A stretch of DNA of 64,000 bases from Pseudomonadales bacterium (lineage in GTDB: Bacteria > Pseudomonadota > Gammaproteobacteria > Pseudomonadales > Azotimanducaceae): contig JAWKZN010000002.1 of the NCBI GenBank assembly GCA_041395945.1, positions 744,001 to 808,000 of the forward strand, written 5' to 3'. Each line of letters starts with the position of its first letter. The stretch's first letter is position 1. The translations under genes were made by a program, and so were the position numbers. Shown here in pieces: positions 55,496 through 63,512 of this stretch. The notes under the pieces were generated by a model. That model had not been told where the DNA came from and ran no database searches. It saw only the letters and a program-made list of their open reading frames with translations.

Positions 55496-56047
55496 CTACC
55501 CCGGATTCTGGCAGGCGGCGATGTCGTCTTCCGTCAGTCCGAGATCCTTGGCGGCCTGGGAGAAGTCCTCGACGGTCGCTTCCGCCTGATACACGTCCGC
55601 GGTGGTTTGGGCGAGATCGTTGTTGCCGAACTGCCCGGCCATCCTGCCGACACCCCGCATCAGGCTGCCGAAGCCCCGCTTCTTCTGCTGGGCAGCCTGC
55701 GCCGCTTCCATCTTCTGCTGCAGGCACGCCTGCTGCGCCGCCTGCAGTGCCTCGGGGGTCGCCGCCGACTTCACCGGCTTGGTGTCGACGCCGGCTGACG
55801 GTGTCTCGACCACGACGATCGCCTGATTGCCGCTGCCGTCACAGGCCTGGCCCATGGCGTCCGTGAGCACCGGGTTCACCTGGATCCGATCCACCACCGT
55901 CTCGAACTGGATTCCCTTGCCCTGGGCCATGTTCTCGATCATCTTCAGCTGCGGCCCCATAATCGATTCCATCATGGCCAGTTGCTGGGGTGTCATGCCG
56001 GCCTTCTGCTTTTCGAACTCGGCGAGCTGGGCTTGCGCCTCGACCAT
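55496..56047 (-). CDS. Unknown Gln/Met-rich helical protein heading the LamG operon
   Basis: The ATG behind AGGAGG (8 bp) gives 183 residues; a GTG nine codons earlier is in frame. The N-terminal third is helical and rich in Gln, Met and Glu (EAQAQLAEFEKQKAGMTPQQ), the middle has strands around QAIVVVETPSAG, and the end reads ATVEDFSQAAKDLGLTEDDI with a cysteine near the stop. No signal peptide is found although the composition suggests a periplasmic protein, so the true 5' end may be lost. It lies 50 bp upstream of the LamG-hydrolase gene. Confidence 0.6.
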   Translation of the reverse strand: MVEAQAQLAEFEKQKAGMTPQQLAMMESIMGPQLKMIENMAQGKGIQFETVVDRIQVNPVLTDAMGQACDGSGNQAIVVVETPSAGVDTKPVKSAATPEALQAAQQACLQQKMEAAQAAQQKKRGFGSLMRGVGRMAGQFGNNDLAQTTADVYQAEATVEDFSQAAKDLGLTEDDIAACQNPG

Positions 56048-56578
56048 CTGCGCTTCCTCCTCAGGCGACAGCACGCTGCGGCGGACAGCTGCGGATCATA
56101 GCAGACATCACCGATCCCGGCCTGATTCGCAAGATCCTCGACCACATTAACAGCCGAGCACCCCCGCACCTGCCGCCTCGGCGCGCCGAGCCGCACCAGA
56201 ACCCACCTGATCTGTTCGCCGAACGCTGAAAATACCTCGGCAACAGCCCCGCCTGCGCACAGGATTTCCAAACTTCCCTTTTCTCCCGACGATCTGTACG
56301 CCCACAATTCCGACAGTCGTACGAAGTCAGACCGCTCTCCATCGTCCGGTTGAACCTCGCCAACGTCGACCTCCCTTGACCTCCGCATCTGTACCCCAAG
56401 CAATCGAGGAAAGGCCACGTTAACCTCCCTATCCTCCAAGAAAGAACGCGCTACCGTAAGACATCGCCGCACTCATCATCCAGACATTGCTTACACCCGC
56501 GCCAGCGATCGAAGCCGGCTGGCCGCGACTCTATCTACGAGGCGCGGTTCACGAGAGCGCGTCTGGCGCCCCAAATGA
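56048..56578. other. Spacer upstream of the LamG operon, no firm gene
   Basis: No intact gene is recognised in about 530 bp. On the minus strand two overlapping frames have partly protein-like stretches: RTMESGLTSYDCRNCGRTDR (near 56290-56350), reminiscent of small zinc-ribbon proteins, and a frame encoding LEILCAGGAVAEVFSAFGEQ. They look like decayed coding sequence. Confidence 0.35.
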
Positions 56579-56579
56579 C

Positions 56580-56694
56580 ATAACTTATACGTTATTTGTC
56601 CTGATCCTATATATAATATATATATTATTTTTATCTTGCCGAAACATAACTTATACGTTATTTTATAAAGAGAACAAAATAACGTAAAGGTTAT
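56580..56694 (+). promoter_or_regulatory. AT-rich promoter with three phased 16-bp dyads
   Basis: Three copies of the dyad ATAAC-N6-GTTAT occur: 56580-56595 and 56646-56661 (both ATAACTTATACGTTAT) and 56679-56694 (ATAACGTAAAGGTTAT). Starts are 66 and 33 bp apart, multiples of about three helical turns, so a bound protein would sit on one DNA face. The sequence between is extremely AT-rich (TATATATAATATATATATT-like), with promoter elements. The third site overlaps the AAAGG ribosome binding site of the following HTH gene, which suggests autorepression. Confidence 0.75.
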
Positions 56695-56698
56695 CGAA

Positions 56699-57166
56699 AT
56701 GCGCCCCGAAGACCGGGCCCTGGCCCGCAGACAGCTTGATAAAAGACTATCGCCGCTTCGCGACATGCAAAGCCTGGCCCGGCCGCCGCGCGGCTGGATC
56801 AGAGCAATCCGCGAAGCACTGGGCATGACCGGCAAACAGCTCGGTAAGCGCCTTGGCGTCAGCCAGCCCCGCGCCACCAAAATCGAACAGGCAGAAAAGG
56901 ACGGCTCGATCACTCTGGAAACGCTGCGCCGAACAGCGCAAGCGCTGGACTGCCAGCTCGTCTACGCCTTTGTCCCGCGCGCGCCGCTGCAGGAACTCGT
57001 CGAAGAGCGCGCCCGCGCCCGCGCAAAAGACATCCTCGAAGCCACGAGCCATAGCATGGCGCTTGAAAACCAGCGTGCCGATGCCGACACCGACCGTGCG
57101 CACATCGAAGCGCTGACCCGCGAACTGATAGAAAAGTCAGGCCCGGACCTGTGGGAGGACAAATGA
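56699..57166 (+). CDS. Mobile mystery protein A (XRE-type HTH antitoxin/regulator)
   Basis: The 155-residue protein has the mobile mystery protein A pattern: ARRQLDKRLSPLRDMQSLAR, then PPRGWIRAIREALGMTGKQL, GVSQPRATKIEQAEKDGSIT and LRRTAQALDCQLVYAFVPR. The central part is an XRE helix-turn-helix. It probably binds the three dyads upstream and neutralises or controls the Fic partner; its stop overlaps the Fic start (ATGA). Confidence 0.88.
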   Translation: MRPEDRALARRQLDKRLSPLRDMQSLARPPRGWIRAIREALGMTGKQLGKRLGVSQPRATKIEQAEKDGSITLETLRRTAQALDCQLVYAFVPRAPLQELVEERARARAKDILEATSHSMALENQRADADTDRAHIEALTRELIEKSGPDLWEDK

Positions 57167-57750
57167 GCGATCCACTCCTGCCGGAAGAAGACGGCGCAAC
57201 GCCGCTCAGCGATGAAGAGCGCGAGGGCTTAAAGCTCTCCTATGTCACCACGCGCGGTGATCTCAATGCCGCCGAACAGCAGAACATCCTTAAAGCGCAA
57301 AACTGGGCTCAAAAACGCAAGAACAAAGTTCTCACCCGCGACTACCTGAACGACCTGCATAAACGAATGTATGGCGATGTCTGGACATGGGCCGGCACAT
57401 ACCGCACTACGGAAAAATCCATCGGCATCGATCCCATCCACATCCAGGTCCGGCTCCAGGAACTGCTGGATAACGTGAACTACTGGATAGAGAACGAGAC
57501 CTACCCGCCCGATGAAATCACCGCAAGATTTCATCACAAGCTCGTCTATATCCATCCGTACCCGAACGGCAACGGACGCCATGCCCGCCTGGCGGCAGAC
57601 ATCCTGCTCAAAGAGATGGATCAGGAACCATTCACCTGGGGCCGCGCCAACCTGCGCGATGTCGGACAAGCCCGCAAGACCTACATCGACGCCCTGCGTG
57701 CCGCCGACGGCCATGACATCACGCCGCTGTTGGAATTCGTGCGGAGCTAA
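57163..57750 (+). CDS. Mobile mystery protein B (Fic-domain protein)
   Basis: The ATG overlapping the previous stop has GGGAGG upstream and gives 195 residues. The Fic catalytic motif is present as HPYPNGNGRHAR, with the upstream YGDVWTWAGTYRTTEKSIGI and RFHHKLVYI flap region. Fic enzymes transfer AMP or another nucleotide part to target hydroxyls. No inhibitory (S/T)xxxE(G/N) helix is obvious in this protein, so inhibition may come from protein A. The IS copy B starts 18 bp after its stop. Confidence 0.88.
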   Translation: MSDPLLPEEDGATPLSDEEREGLKLSYVTTRGDLNAAEQQNILKAQNWAQKRKNKVLTRDYLNDLHKRMYGDVWTWAGTYRTTEKSIGIDPIHIQVRLQELLDNVNYWIENETYPPDEITARFHHKLVYIHPYPNGNGRHARLAADILLKEMDQEPFTWGRANLRDVGQARKTYIDALRAADGHDITPLLEFVRS

Positions 57751-57764
57751 GGTGCAGTCACCAT

Positions 57765-57768
57765 CTAG
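57765..57768. repeat. Target-site duplication CTAG (left) of IS copy B
   Basis: CTAG flanks the element on this side and again at 58658-58661, a perfect 4-bp duplication as expected for IS1380-family insertion. Confidence 0.75.
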
Positions 57769-58657
57769 CCCGAAAATCTCACCGATGTAATGGAAATAGG
57801 CCTCTGTCTGGTGCATAAAGTGAGTGCAAACAACACGTTATGACACGCAGAGGAAGAGGCCTATGGCGACAGAGTGTAATCCCGAGCAACTGAAATTTCA
57901 CGCACTGGATCGCCGTCAGGTGATCGGTCGGTTCGATGGTGGCCGGATCACGTCCGACGGTGGCGGACTGCTGCTGCGGGAGGTGGATCAGCGGCTGGGC
58001 ATGCTCAGTCGACTCGCCGGCTGCTTCACCGATTACCGTAATCCGAACAGTATCGAACACAGTGTCCACGCGCTGGTGGCGCAACGCGTCTACGGTCTGG
58101 GGCTGGGTTATGCAGATCTCAACGATCACGATGGGCTGCGCTCGGACAGCGTGCTGGCGCTGTTGGTTGGTAAACGGGATCTCACGGGTGAAGACCGCGA
58201 GCGAGACCGTGACAGAGGGTATCCGCTGGCCGGATCGAGCACGCTGAATCGACTGGAGTTGACCACACCGGCCTCGGCGGCCAGTGATCGCTACAAGAAG
58301 ATCGCTGCGGATCCGCAGGCGCTTGACCGGTTGCTGGTGGACCTGTTCATTGAGGCCCACGATGTGCCACCGCGGGAGATCTGGCTGGATCTGGATGCAA
58401 CCGATGATCCGCTGCACGGCCTGGGCACCACCCGGATAAAGTTCGAATACTGGTCAGGAATGTTCAACCGGCAGTCGCCGGAGGAGGCGTTCGCCTCAAT
58501 CGCACAAAACACCCCCGCTGAAGAGAAAACAACACGGCAATCGGCCAATACGCTGCAGCCTGCCCAACCAATCGTTACCATCGCCGATCAGCAGCCGACT
58601 CGCAGCTCAGAATATCCCGTAGACTGCCTCAACTACCCAATCGGTGAGCGATGCGGG
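57769..58657 (+). mobile_element. Internally deleted IS1380-family element, copy B
   Basis: An 889-bp element with the same inverted repeats and deletion as copy A. The only differences noticed are one C fewer in a C run near 58512-58516 and single substitutions near the right end (for example CTGCAGCC versus CTGCGGCC). Both flanks are CTAG, so this copy represents a clean insertion. Confidence 0.87.
57863..58657 (+). pseudogene. IS1380-type transposase, truncated (copy B)
   Basis: Same N-terminal transposase sequence as copy A up to DDPLHG, then unrelated codons. Because of the one-base difference in the C run, the frame stays open to the end of the element and on into the neighbouring gene's antisense strand (to 59077). 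It lacks the C-terminal half of the DDE domain and should be inactive. Confidence 0.83.
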
Positions 58658-59446
58658 CTAGGCGGACCGGCGGGCGAGTGCGTTCACCAGCTGATCCAGG
58701 CGCATCCAGAGCGACTCAGCGGCCAGAACCGATGGCGACCGGGCACGTTCGGCCAGTTGTCTGCGCAGTTCGGCTTCGATACCCGCCTGCTGCTCCTCGA
58801 CATTGCGCCGCTCAAGCAGCAGCGGTGTCAGCACTGCCTCGAGATCGCGGCGCTCTGCAGGCTTCAGGCGCGCAAGCGGCACCTCACGCAGAAAGCGATC
58901 GAGGAATACGGTGATCAGGTGGTGCAGACGTCGTTCGTAGGTCAACTCACCCAGCCTGCGATACTCGCGGGAGGTTTCGATGCAGTCTTCGAACACCGCA
59001 CGCGCCAGCGTGGGGTAGGAATCCGATTCCACAGCCTCCGCCAGTTCGTCGAGCATGGCGCTCGTGCGCTGCCATAGCGCAGACCAGAGCTCGGCGTCCT
59101 CGAGATTACGCGCAAGCGCGCGGGCGTTGTCTACCGAGCGGCGCATGAATGCGATCACTTCGGTCTCTTCTTCGGTGAGCCGTGTGCCACGTGTGCTCCG
59201 CACGGCGGGTTGCTCACCCCACATCCCGCCTTTGCCCTCCAGCAGATAGTCCGCGCGAAATCCCCATTGCCGTTCGATCAACACGGCGAGTGCACGGCTC
59301 GGTCGGCGTGTTCCGTTGAGAATCGAGTAGAGGCTGCGTGCGCTGACAGCCCCATCGACCGCTTCCGCAAAGCCCTCGCGGTCGAGGCCCACGCTGTCGA
59401 GGAAAAACCTGAATCGTTCTGCAACCAGAGCAGTTCTTGCAATCAA
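58658..59446 (-). CDS. HTH transcriptional regulator
   Basis: A TTG start with AGGAGG 4-5 bp upstream gives 262 residues. Residues about 8-70 form a Cro/CI-like HTH (REGFAEAVDGAVSARSLYSI, LNGTRRPSRALAVLIERQWG). The remainder is helical with many Glu/Arg residues and has no known effector domain. The TAG stop lies in the CTAG target duplication of IS copy B, so the element landed on the stop codon and the protein appears unchanged. It is divergent from the crotonase gene and probably controls it. Confidence 0.75.
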   Translation of the reverse strand: MIARTALVAERFRFFLDSVGLDREGFAEAVDGAVSARSLYSILNGTRRPSRALAVLIERQWGFRADYLLEGKGGMWGEQPAVRSTRGTRLTEEETEVIAFMRRSVDNARALARNLEDAELWSALWQRTSAMLDELAEAVESDSYPTLARAVFEDCIETSREYRRLGELTYERRLHHLITVFLDRFLREVPLARLKPAERRDLEAVLTPLLLERRNVEEQQAGIEAELRRQLAERARSPSVLAAESLWMRLDQLVNALARRSA

Positions 59447-59499
59447 GGTGCCTCCTCGTCTACATTGTTGTTGTCTATTGTCTCGTCAACATTGTATAC
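59447..59499. promoter_or_regulatory. Divergent intergenic control region
   Basis: Only 53 bp separate the HTH regulator and the crotonase gene. The heptamer ACATTGT occurs at 59462-59468 and 59489-59495, 27 bp apart, with a third ATTGT at 59477-59481. These are candidate operator half-sites for the HTH protein. No clear ribosome binding site precedes the crotonase ATG. Confidence 0.45.
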
Positions 59500-60297
59500 A
59501 TGCAATACGAAGGCTATCAGGCCCTGCGCTTCGAGCGACTCGATGGTGACGTGCTGAAGATCACCATCGCCCACCCCGCCAGCGCGATGAACGCCGTGGA
59601 CGATCTCCTGCACCGGGAATTCACGCGACTTTTCCGGGAACTCAAGCAGGAGAGCGACGCTCGTGCCGCGCTGCTCACCGGATCCGGCCGCGCATTCAGT
59701 GCCGGCGGTGACTTCGCCTGGTTTCCAACACTGCAGGATTCAGCCAGCCTGGAGCAGCTGCGCCGCGACGCGAAGCAGCTCATCTGGGATCTGCTCGAAG
59801 TCGAGATCCCCATTGTCTGCGCGATGAATGGCGCCGCCGCCGGCCTGGGTGCCTCGATCGCACTCCTCTGCGACATCATCTTCATGGCCGAAGACGCGGT
59901 TGTCCTCGACCCGCACGTAAAAGTGGGCATCGTCGCCGGTGATGGTGGTACCACCATCTGGCCGATGGCCGTGGGACCGGCACTCGCGAAACAGTATCTG
60001 TTCACCGGCGATCCGGTGCCCGCCGCCGAAGCGCATCGCATCGGCCTGGTGAATTTTGTGACCCCGCCCGCCGAGCTGGAGGCCCAGGCACTCGCCTTTG
60101 CGCGCAGACTCGCAGCAGGTGCCCCGCTCGCCATTCAATATACGAAGCAGGCGGTAAACAAACTCATCAAGGACAATCTGAACATCGCCTTCGACTTCGC
60201 CACGGCTCTGGAGATCGTCACATTCAAAAGCGACGATCACCGCGAAGCGCTTGCGGCACTGCAGGACAGGCGCAAGCCGGTTTTCAGGGGACACTGA
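59500..60297 (+). CDS. Enoyl-CoA hydratase/isomerase family protein
   Basis: The 265-residue crotonase has FSAGGDFAWFP and NGAAAGLGASIALLCDIIFMA for CoA binding and the oxyanion hole. The active-site helix reads VKVGIVAGDGGTTIWPMAVG, the same glutamate-less variant as in 33093-33893. It is the first gene of a run on the plus strand with two acyl-CoA-dehydrogenase-family genes, which suggests a CoA-linked catabolic pathway. Confidence 0.85.
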   Translation: MQYEGYQALRFERLDGDVLKITIAHPASAMNAVDDLLHREFTRLFRELKQESDARAALLTGSGRAFSAGGDFAWFPTLQDSASLEQLRRDAKQLIWDLLEVEIPIVCAMNGAAAGLGASIALLCDIIFMAEDAVVLDPHVKVGIVAGDGGTTIWPMAVGPALAKQYLFTGDPVPAAEAHRIGLVNFVTPPAELEAQALAFARRLAAGAPLAIQYTKQAVNKLIKDNLNIAFDFATALEIVTFKSDDHREALAALQDRRKPVFRGH

Positions 60298-60347
60298 ACC
60301 ATGAGACTTCAGGATACGAACGGCAACCGTGCAGATGCAGCTTTCCC

Positions 60348-61508
60348 ATGAATTTCGATGAACCGGAACACCTGCTCGCGCTGCGCGATACCCTGCGGCG
60401 TTTTGTGGCAAAAGAGATGCCGGGGGACAAGGTCATACAGTGGGACAAGGATCATCACTATCCTGCTGAACTGTTCGAAAAGCTTGCGGCACTCGGTGTC
60501 TGCGGTCTGACTGTGGATGAGGCATACGGTGGCAGTGGGCGGGATCTCGTTGCAGCGGTCGCCACCATCGAAGAGCTCTGCCAGGCGGGTGGATTTGCCG
60601 CGGGGCCTTTCATTCACTGCGCCTTCTACGGTGGTGTAAACATCTCCGAAAACGGATCGGCTGCGCAAAAACAGTCGATGCTGCCGAAGATCGCCCGGGG
60701 TGAGCTGCTGTTCGCCTACGGACTTTCGGAACCCGACGTCGGCGGTGATCTCGCCAGCGTGCGCACGAAGGCGCGGCGCGAAGGCGATCACGTGATCGTG
60801 AATGGCAGCAAGCGCTGGTGTACGGGTGCCGATTTCGCGGACTACATCATCTGCCTCGTCAACAGCGACCCCGACGGCAACAAATACGAAAACCTGTCGC
60901 TGGTGCTCGTACCACCGGGCGCGAAGGGCGTCTCGCTCACACCCATGGAGCACGCCAACCTTCGCTACACCCGTTCATCCGATGTCGCCTTCGACGACGT
61001 GGCGGTGCCGGTCGAGAACGTGCTTGGCGGACCCGGGATGTGGAACCGTGGCTGGCAGACCCTCGCCGGTGAAGCACTCGAGGTGGAGAAGATCGAAATT
61101 TCGGCGGTGGCCTATGGAGTAGCTCGCGCCGTTGTCGATGAAGCCTTCCGCTATGCACAGGAGCGCACGCAGTTCGGTTCCGTACTGAGTGGTCATCAGG
61201 CAGTGCGTCACGCACTCGTTGATGCCAGAACGAAACTCGATGCCTGCCGGCACATGCTCTATCACGCAGCGTGGCTTGCGCAGGAGCGCCGGCCCTGTTC
61301 GGTGGAATCGTCGATGGCCAAACTATTCATTGGAGAGACGGCGGTCGAGATCGCCATCGTGTGCCAGCGGGTGCTCGGCGCCTATGGCCTGTCGGACGGT
61401 TTTCACATGGAGCGCAACGTGAGGGATCTTCTGGGAATTCCGATCGTCGGCGGTTCATCGAACATGCAGCGGAACAACATCGCCAACCGATTGAGGCTTG
61501 CCCAATGA
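60348..61508 (+). CDS. Acyl-CoA dehydrogenase
   Basis: The 386-residue protein has the ACAD fold: AYGLSEPDVGGDLASVRTKA (FAD/substrate loop), GSKRWCTGADFADYIICLV, YAQERTQFGSVLSGHQAVRH, and VCQRVLGAYGLSDGFHMERNVRDL. FAD-dependent alpha,beta-desaturation of an acyl-CoA is expected; the catalytic base is probably a glutamate in the ALEVEKIEISA segment. It overlaps the next gene by 4 bp (ATGA). The last gene before it ends 50 bp upstream; a 16-codon frame at 60301-60351 fills that gap and also ends in ATGA. Confidence 0.88.
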   Translation: MNFDEPEHLLALRDTLRRFVAKEMPGDKVIQWDKDHHYPAELFEKLAALGVCGLTVDEAYGGSGRDLVAAVATIEELCQAGGFAAGPFIHCAFYGGVNISENGSAAQKQSMLPKIARGELLFAYGLSEPDVGGDLASVRTKARREGDHVIVNGSKRWCTGADFADYIICLVNSDPDGNKYENLSLVLVPPGAKGVSLTPMEHANLRYTRSSDVAFDDVAVPVENVLGGPGMWNRGWQTLAGEALEVEKIEISAVAYGVARAVVDEAFRYAQERTQFGSVLSGHQAVRHALVDARTKLDACRHMLYHAAWLAQERRPCSVESSMAKLFIGETAVEIAIVCQRVLGAYGLSDGFHMERNVRDLLGIPIVGGSSNMQRNNIANRLRLAQ

Positions 61509-62650
61509 ATCTGATTGAAAATGCCCGAAAACTGGTTCCTGAACTGACTGCGCGTGCTGCGGAGATCGAAGCGGGAAGGCGCATTCCGGCCGATGTTTCG
61601 AAGCGGATGGCCGAAGCCGGCTTCTTTCGCATGTTCGTGCCTGAGGCGCTGGGCGGACTCGAGCTTTCACCCCTGATCGCAGTCGAAGTGTTCGAGCTGC
61701 TTGCCCAGGGTGATGCGAGCAGCGCATGGATCGCCTTTATCGGTGCGACAAGCGGTACCGTGCTGGAACGCGTGCCCGAAGCGGCGGCACGGGCTGTATT
61801 CGGCAAGCCTGAAACCCTCATCACCGGCGTGTTCGCACCCAGCGGGCGGGCGGAGATCGTCGACGGCGGATTTCTGGTAAACGGTCGCTGGCAGTGGGGT
61901 TCGGGTTCGGAAAATGCCGATTGGATACTGGGCGGCTGCCAGATCCTGCGCAATGGTGAGCCGCTTACCACCCGCAGTGGCGCACCGCGCACACATATGG
62001 TGCTGCTCCCGGCAAGCGAAGTGAAATTTCTGGATACCTGGCACGTATCCGGACTCTGTGGTACCGGCAGCACTGATTATTATGTCGAGGATCTGTTCGT
62101 TCCGACCGCACACGTGGCCGGTTACGAGATCACTGAATCATCAGATCGACCACTGTATCAGTTCCCGCAGTTCACGTTTCTTGCGCTCGGGATTGCCGCC
62201 GTCTCCCTGGGGATAGCCAGGGCCGCCATCGATGAGCTGATTGCAGTCGCAGCGAATAAAATCCGGGCCGGCAGTTCCTCTGCAATCGCGAACCGCGTGC
62301 ACACACAGATGGAAGTCGCGCAGGCAGAAGCAACTCTGCGCGCGGCGCGGGCCTTCTACTACCAGGCGCTCACCAGCGCGTGGGACCAGGCGCTCGCAGG
62401 CAAACCGGTGCCCGTCGATCAGCGCCGCGACCTGCGCCTCGCGACAACCTTTGCGGTGCAGTCTGCCGTGAAGGTGGTGGACGCCATGTACACCCAGGCC
62501 GGCGGCACTTCGGTCTACGAGACTTCGCGCCTGCAGCGCCAGTTTCGCGATGTGCACGTCGCCACCCAGCACATCATGGTTGCCGCCAGCACCTTTGAAA
62601 CCGTCGGTCGTCTCTTTCTGGGTGTGGAAACCAACACCGCAATGCTCTAG
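61505..62650 (+). CDS. Acyl-CoA-dehydrogenase-type flavin monooxygenase (HpaB/DszC-like)
   Basis: The ATG overlapping the upstream stop gives 381 residues. N-terminal helices (RRIPADVSKRMAEAGFFRMF, VPEALGGLE), then ASSAWIAFIGATSG, VNGRWQWGSGSENADWILGG, DTWHVSGLCGTGSTDY, and a C-terminal four-helix bundle (RLQRQFRDVHVATQHIMVAA). This set is typical of group-D flavin monooxygenases that use FMNH2 from a partner reductase, rather than true acyl-CoA dehydrogenases. No reductase gene is seen in the window. Confidence 0.83.
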   Translation: MNLIENARKLVPELTARAAEIEAGRRIPADVSKRMAEAGFFRMFVPEALGGLELSPLIAVEVFELLAQGDASSAWIAFIGATSGTVLERVPEAAARAVFGKPETLITGVFAPSGRAEIVDGGFLVNGRWQWGSGSENADWILGGCQILRNGEPLTTRSGAPRTHMVLLPASEVKFLDTWHVSGLCGTGSTDYYVEDLFVPTAHVAGYEITESSDRPLYQFPQFTFLALGIAAVSLGIARAAIDELIAVAANKIRAGSSSAIANRVHTQMEVAQAEATLRAARAFYYQALTSAWDQALAGKPVPVDQRRDLRLATTFAVQSAVKVVDAMYTQAGGTSVYETSRLQRQFRDVHVATQHIMVAASTFETVGRLFLGVETNTAML

Positions 62651-62759
62651 GGCATCTCTGCATAAGTATCAGCGCCTCCGCGTGTCGCGCGAACACGATC
62701 CCGGGAATCCACAGTAAACTTGGATCGCATCACCCACCATCGGAGCGGGGTCTGCCCGA

Positions 62760-63407
62760 ATGTCCAGAGCTTCGCTGACACCGCAGGAAATCGAAGCCGG
62801 TCGATCGCGCGTCATCACAGCCGCCACTGAGCTCTTCGCGCAGGATGGATTCGAAGCCGTCACCATGCGGGCGATCGGGCGGGAAATGGGACGCAGCCCG
62901 ACTACGCCTTATACCTACTTTTCCAACAAGGAGGAGATCTTCGCCGAAGTGCGGACGAGGGCATTCGCACGTTTCGCCGACGCTCTGGAAGACGGCATCC
63001 GGAATATGCACAACCCCCTGGTGCGACTTCGAGCAATGTGCGGGGCTTACGCCGGTTTTGCCCGGGACAACCCGGATGCCTACCGGCTCATGTTCGAGCT
63101 GCGCCAGGGCGGGATGGCCGAATACCCGCCCCTCAAACTACAACGGGAGCGGAGCTTCGGACACCCGCTGGGCGCTGCACGTGATGCGGTCAGTCAGGGA
63201 CTGCTGCAAGGCGACCCATTGACCCTCGCTCACACCATCTGGGCCTGCTGTCACGGCATCGTGTCACTGGAGCTCGCCGGCCAGCTCGATCTCGGACGAA
63301 GTCTCGATGAACTGGTCGAGCCGGTCACCGAAGCGATACTCAGGGCTTATCAGACGCTGTCCGCTGATCATGAAATCGCCAGGCAGATACCAGGCGAGAC
63401 TACCTAA
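62760..63407 (+). CDS. TetR-family regulator
   Basis: The 215-residue protein has the TetR HTH in residues about 15-60 (VITAATELFAQDGFEAVTMR, AIGREMGRSPTTPYTYFSNK) and a C-terminal ligand/dimer domain (LTLAHTIWACCHGIVSLELA) of the TetR_C_13/WHG-like type. It probably controls the catabolic genes on either side. Confidence 0.87.
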   Translation: MSRASLTPQEIEAGRSRVITAATELFAQDGFEAVTMRAIGREMGRSPTTPYTYFSNKEEIFAEVRTRAFARFADALEDGIRNMHNPLVRLRAMCGAYAGFARDNPDAYRLMFELRQGGMAEYPPLKLQRERSFGHPLGAARDAVSQGLLQGDPLTLAHTIWACCHGIVSLELAGQLDLGRSLDELVEPVTEAILRAYQTLSADHEIARQIPGETT

Positions 63408-63424
63408 CTGGTTGATACGAATAA

Positions 63425-63471
63425 GGATAAATATATTTGACGCCGTTAATTAAACAGTGTCCAATTTATCC
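63425..63471 (+). promoter_or_regulatory. Promoter flanked by a perfect 8-bp inverted repeat
   Basis: GGATAAAT (63425-63432) and ATTTATCC (63464-63471) form a perfect inverted repeat, 39 bp apart, in an AT-rich gap. Between them lies TTGACG (63437-63442), a good -35 box; the -10 is weak (TCCAAT, 17 bp on). It is a candidate operator for the TetR protein, in front of the molybdoenzyme-like gene. Confidence 0.45.
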
Positions 63472-63512
63472 CTCGGTAGCTCCCGGATGACTTGAACCGC
63501 CCGCGGAGAAAG

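Noticed and set aside
55993..56472. A 159-codon minus-strand gene upstream of the LamG operon
   Set aside because: It overlaps the well-supported start region of the 183-residue protein in another frame, and no family or ribosome binding site supports it.
46554..58661. A functional composite transposon
   Set aside because: Both transposases are truncated and the outer flanks do not match as a single target duplication, so present-day self-mobility is not supported.
57863..59077. A 405-codon transposase-regulator fusion
   Set aside because: The frame stays open only because the deleted IS lacks a stop; beyond the right terminal repeat it is antisense to the HTH regulator gene.
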